From: Methanolinea sp. SDB
GTDB lineage: Archaea > Halobacteriota > Methanomicrobia > Methanomicrobiales > Methanospirillaceae
Assembly (NCBI GenBank): GCA_001412335.1
Contig: LKUF01000339.1
Location: 1-7,425 of the forward strand
DNA length: 7,425 nt
Direction: 5' to 3'
Part shown: positions 5,877 to 7,425 of the stretch, piece by piece
Numbering within the stretch: the first letter of the stretch is position 1
Layout of the letters: every line of letters begins with the position of its first letter
Position numbers and translations under genes: made by a program
Notes under the pieces: generated by a model
What the model was told of the DNA's origin: nothing
Database searches by the model: none
The model's input: only the letters and a program-made list of their open reading frames with translations

Positions 5877-6731
5877 ATGGCGCTGTACACCCATCATCTC
5901 CCGTCATGGAAGAGAAAGGAAGTCGAGGAGATCAAGGAGGACGCAGGCAGGTTCACCCTTGTCGGACTTGTGGACATGTACGGCATCCCTGCAGCCCAGC
6001 TCCAGCTCATTCGGCGGAACCTGAAGGGCAAGGCAAAGATCAAGATGACGAGAAACACCCTGATCACGCACGCTTTCCAGGAAATGGGCGGCGAAATTTC
6101 AGGGTTGCTCTCCCACTTGTCGGGACACTCCGCATTGATCTTTACCGAAGACAACCCCTTCAAGCTCTTCAAGACGCTGGAGAAGACCAAGACGAAGATG
6201 GCCGCAAAGCCCGGTGAGACCGCACCCGAGGATATCGTTGTGGAGAAGGGACCGACCAGTTTCAAACCCGGCCCCATCGTCGGGGAACTTCAGCAGGCCG
6301 GCATCCCTGCCGCAATCGAGGCAGGCAAGGTCAAGATCCGGGAGACCCGGACGGTTGTGAAGAAAGGCGAGGTGATAAACCCGAAACTTGCAGATGTTCT
6401 TGCAAAGCTGGACATCAAGCCCATGGATATCGGGTTAATCCTCCAGGCTGCGTATTACGAAGGCAGCATTTACGAACCGTCAGTGCTCGCGATCGACGAG
6501 CAGGTCATATACGACCAGATCACCCTGGCGGCACGGCAGGCGTTCAACCTCTCGATCAACGGGGCAATACTGACCCGTGATACAGCTGAAACGATCATTA
6601 CGAAGGCTGTCAGAGAGGCACGCGGACTTGCAGTGGAAGCAGACATCTATGAAAAGGATGTCATTGATGCGATTATTGGTAAAGCCTACAGACAAAGTGC
6701 AGCCCTCCAGAACATGGTGGAAGGGAAATAA
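5877..6731 (+). CDS. rpl10: Large ribosomal subunit protein uL10 (P0), short form lacking the acidic tail
   Basis: The 284-residue protein is the base of the ribosomal stalk: it binds 23S rRNA beside L11 and carries L12 dimers. Residues 1-105 form the rRNA-binding domain (KRKEVEEIKEDAGRFTLVGL, KIKMTRNTLI). The archaeal/eukaryotic insertion domain follows (about 108-185). A helical spine (about 205-277) has the repeated segments that bind L12 dimers, such as LAARQAFNLSI and ITKAVREARGLAVEADIY. The chain ends at AALQNMVEGK, without the Ala-rich hinge, acidic stretch and GLGALFG tail that many archaeal P0 proteins share with L12. No frameshift explains this: rpl12 begins 26 bases later and no tail-like peptide is encoded between them. 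The start ATG 5877 directly follows the rpl1 stop, with AGAGGT (5863-5868) as the Shine-Dalgarno sequence. Confidence 0.96.
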   Translation: MALYTHHLPSWKRKEVEEIKEDAGRFTLVGLVDMYGIPAAQLQLIRRNLKGKAKIKMTRNTLITHAFQEMGGEISGLLSHLSGHSALIFTEDNPFKLFKTLEKTKTKMAAKPGETAPEDIVVEKGPTSFKPGPIVGELQQAGIPAAIEAGKVKIRETRTVVKKGEVINPKLADVLAKLDIKPMDIGLILQAAYYEGSIYEPSVLAIDEQVIYDQITLAARQAFNLSINGAILTRDTAETIITKAVREARGLAVEADIYEKDVIDAIIGKAYRQSAALQNMVEGK

Positions 6732-6757
6732 GAAAGATTGGATTGAGGTGAAAAGAG

Positions 6758-7072
6758 ATGGAATATATCTATGCAGCCCTTCTCCTGCACAAGGCAGGAA
6801 AGGCGATCAAGGAAGATGATGTGAAGGCAGTTCTGACCGCTGCCGGTATCGCAGTCGACGAATCCCGTGTAAAGGCGCTTGTAGCAGCGCTTGAGGGTAT
6901 CGATATCGAGGACGCCATCAGCAAGGCGGCCGTAGCGCCGGTTGCCGCGGCAGCACCCGTAGCAGCAGCCGCACCTGCAGCAGCCGCAGAAGCCGCAGCT
7001 GAGGAGCCCGAGGAAGACAAGAAGGAAGAGGAAGAGAGCGGCATGGCAGGGCTCGGTGCCCTGTTCGGCTAA
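6758..7072 (+). CDS. rpl12: Ribosomal stalk protein L12 (archaeal P1 type)
   Basis: The 104-residue stalk protein is dimeric and recruits translation factors. Residues 1-58 form the helical dimerisation and L10-binding domain (MEYIYAALLLHKAGKAIKED at the start). Residues 59-81 are a flexible Ala/Pro hinge built from repeated GCA/GCC codons. Residues 82-94 are acidic with two lysines. The chain ends in the universal factor-binding tail SGMAGLGALFG. This family is unrelated in fold to bacterial L7/L12. Translation starts at ATG 6758 after a strong GAGGTGA (6745-6751), six bases upstream, which fits the need to make several copies of L12 per ribosome. It is the last gene of the stalk operon. Confidence 0.97.
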   Translation: MEYIYAALLLHKAGKAIKEDDVKAVLTAAGIAVDESRVKALVAALEGIDIEDAISKAAVAPVAAAAPVAAAAPAAAAEAAAEEPEEDKKEEEESGMAGLGALFG

Positions 7073-7092
7073 AACCCTTCTTTTTTCCGGTC
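7073..7092 (+). terminator. T-rich terminator directly after rpl12
   Basis: AACCCT, TC, six Ts, then CCGGTC follow the rpl12 stop codon without a gap. The 20 bases match the sequence after spt5 (4596-4615) at 17 positions. An uninterrupted T6 tract is sufficient for archaeal intrinsic termination in principle. Confidence 0.6.
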
Positions 7093-7103
7093 ACTATTTG
7101 CAA

Positions 7104-7126
7104 GGCAGGTGCACTGCCGGCTTTTT
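7104..7126 (+). terminator. Second terminator candidate: hairpin followed by T5
   Basis: GGCAG (7104-7108) and CTGCC (7114-7118) form a 5-bp stem around GTGCA, followed three bases later by TTTTT (7122-7126). Further T4-T5 tracts continue to about 7174. This looks like a back-up for the terminator just upstream of it. Confidence 0.4.
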
Positions 7127-7425
7127 CGCTGTTTTCGGTTTATTTTCGCCAGTTTTGCGATTTTTGGCTCTTTTCTACCAGTTGTGGGTAGGATTGATGA
7201 ACGCGATACATCGTATGGGACTGTTCACCCGCATATCCCCACATGTGATGCCACGCCGCCGCCCGAAAATATCGCGAGGCTTTTTGCCCTCGACCCGGGG
7301 TGACCTGCGGTCAGCTCCAGATTTTGAGCAATTGGATACGAGTTCAGTGAGGATTCCCCGGCGGCGGTTGTGAGTGACTACAACTGGTATGCAGATAACA
7401 ATTCGATTCAGTCTCCCCACACAAA
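7127..7425. other. Non-coding stretch with no supported gene
   Basis: Roughly 300 bases hold no open frame that looks like a protein gene. The first part (7127-7174) is T-rich, with spaced TTTT tracts. The remainder is dominated by inverted repeats: the TACCAGTTGT/ACAACTGGTA pair (7176-7185 and 7380-7389), an 8-bp GC-rich pair (7256-7263 with 7360-7367), and small hairpins at 7275-7292 and 7301-7313. I see no tRNA, C/D-box RNA, SRP RNA or RNase P signature. Confidence 0.5.
7176..7389. repeat. TA-flanked inverted repeat pair, possible small mobile element remnant or RNA closing stem
   Basis: TACCAGTTGT (7176-7185) and ACAACTGGTA (7380-7389) are perfect 10-bp inverted repeats. Read as an element, CCAGTTGT and ACAACTGG would be terminal repeats bounding 210 bp (7178-7387), with TA on both outer sides, as left by IS630/Tc1-mariner-type transposition. 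The 81-codon open frame inside does not look like a transposase, so this would be a non-autonomous (MITE-like) copy. The same pairing could instead close a structured RNA. One copy in one window cannot distinguish these. Confidence 0.3.

Noticed and set aside
7195..7200. TGATGA as a C box of a C/D-box guide RNA.
   Set aside because: The preceding base is T rather than a purine, and no CTGA D box lies at a suitable distance on the same strand.
7056..7373. 105-codon plus-strand open frame beginning inside rpl12 in another frame and crossing both terminators.
   Set aside because: It starts within a clear ribosomal protein gene, reads through T-tract terminators as Phe/Leu-rich sequence, and has no recognisable motif.
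7175..7420. 81-codon minus-strand open frame in the region after rpl12.
   Set aside because: The composition (many Arg, Cys and Pro residues, no domain pattern) looks like translated non-coding DNA, it spans the inverted repeats, and no ribosome binding site is evident.

Overview
The window looks like core chromosome from a methanogenic euryarchaeon, most likely of the order Methanomicrobiales. The evidence is the archaeal gene order ftsZ-secE-spt5 followed by L11-L1-L10-L12, the archaeal (DTD2-type) D-aminoacyl-tRNA deacylase, an archaeal P1-type L12 ending in GLGALFG, archaeal-style Shine-Dalgarno sequences (GGTGAT, GAGGTGA), and a fairly GC-rich composition (judged by eye). The order-level placement is inference.

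Layout. On the minus strand, reading leftwards from 1428, there is a 58-residue protein with four cysteines and a helix-turn-helix-like pattern. Its stop codon overlaps the start of moeA (ATGA). moeA in turn overlaps the first 17 codons of another reading frame (GTGA) that runs off the left edge and looks like a second MoeA. This is a molybdenum/tungsten cofactor operon; methanogens need that cofactor for formylmethanofuran and formate dehydrogenases. A divergent promoter region (1429-1512) with a GATAGA inverted repeat separates it from the plus-strand genes.

The plus strand opens with dtdA, ftsZ, secE and spt5, packed by ATGA overlaps or a 6-base gap: tRNA proofreading, cell division, protein export and transcription elongation. 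A T-rich terminator follows spt5. Then comes a promoter region with two GTATAC palindromes 22 bp apart, and the ribosomal stalk operon rpl11-rpl1-rpl10-rpl12. Between rpl11 and rpl1 a predicted hairpin with a 2 x 5 internal loop buries part of the L1 Shine-Dalgarno sequence. It resembles an L1 autoregulatory site.

After rpl12 there are two T-rich terminator candidates; the first is nearly identical to the one after spt5. The last 350 bases hold no convincing gene. They contain a TA-flanked inverted repeat pair about 200 bp apart and several nested GC-rich inverted repeats, which could be a small mobile element remnant or a structured RNA. Most of the window is conserved housekeeping sequence. 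The less ordinary items are the 58-residue Cys protein, the possible L1 operator, the long C-terminal extension of DtdA, the tail-less L10, and the 3' non-coding region.
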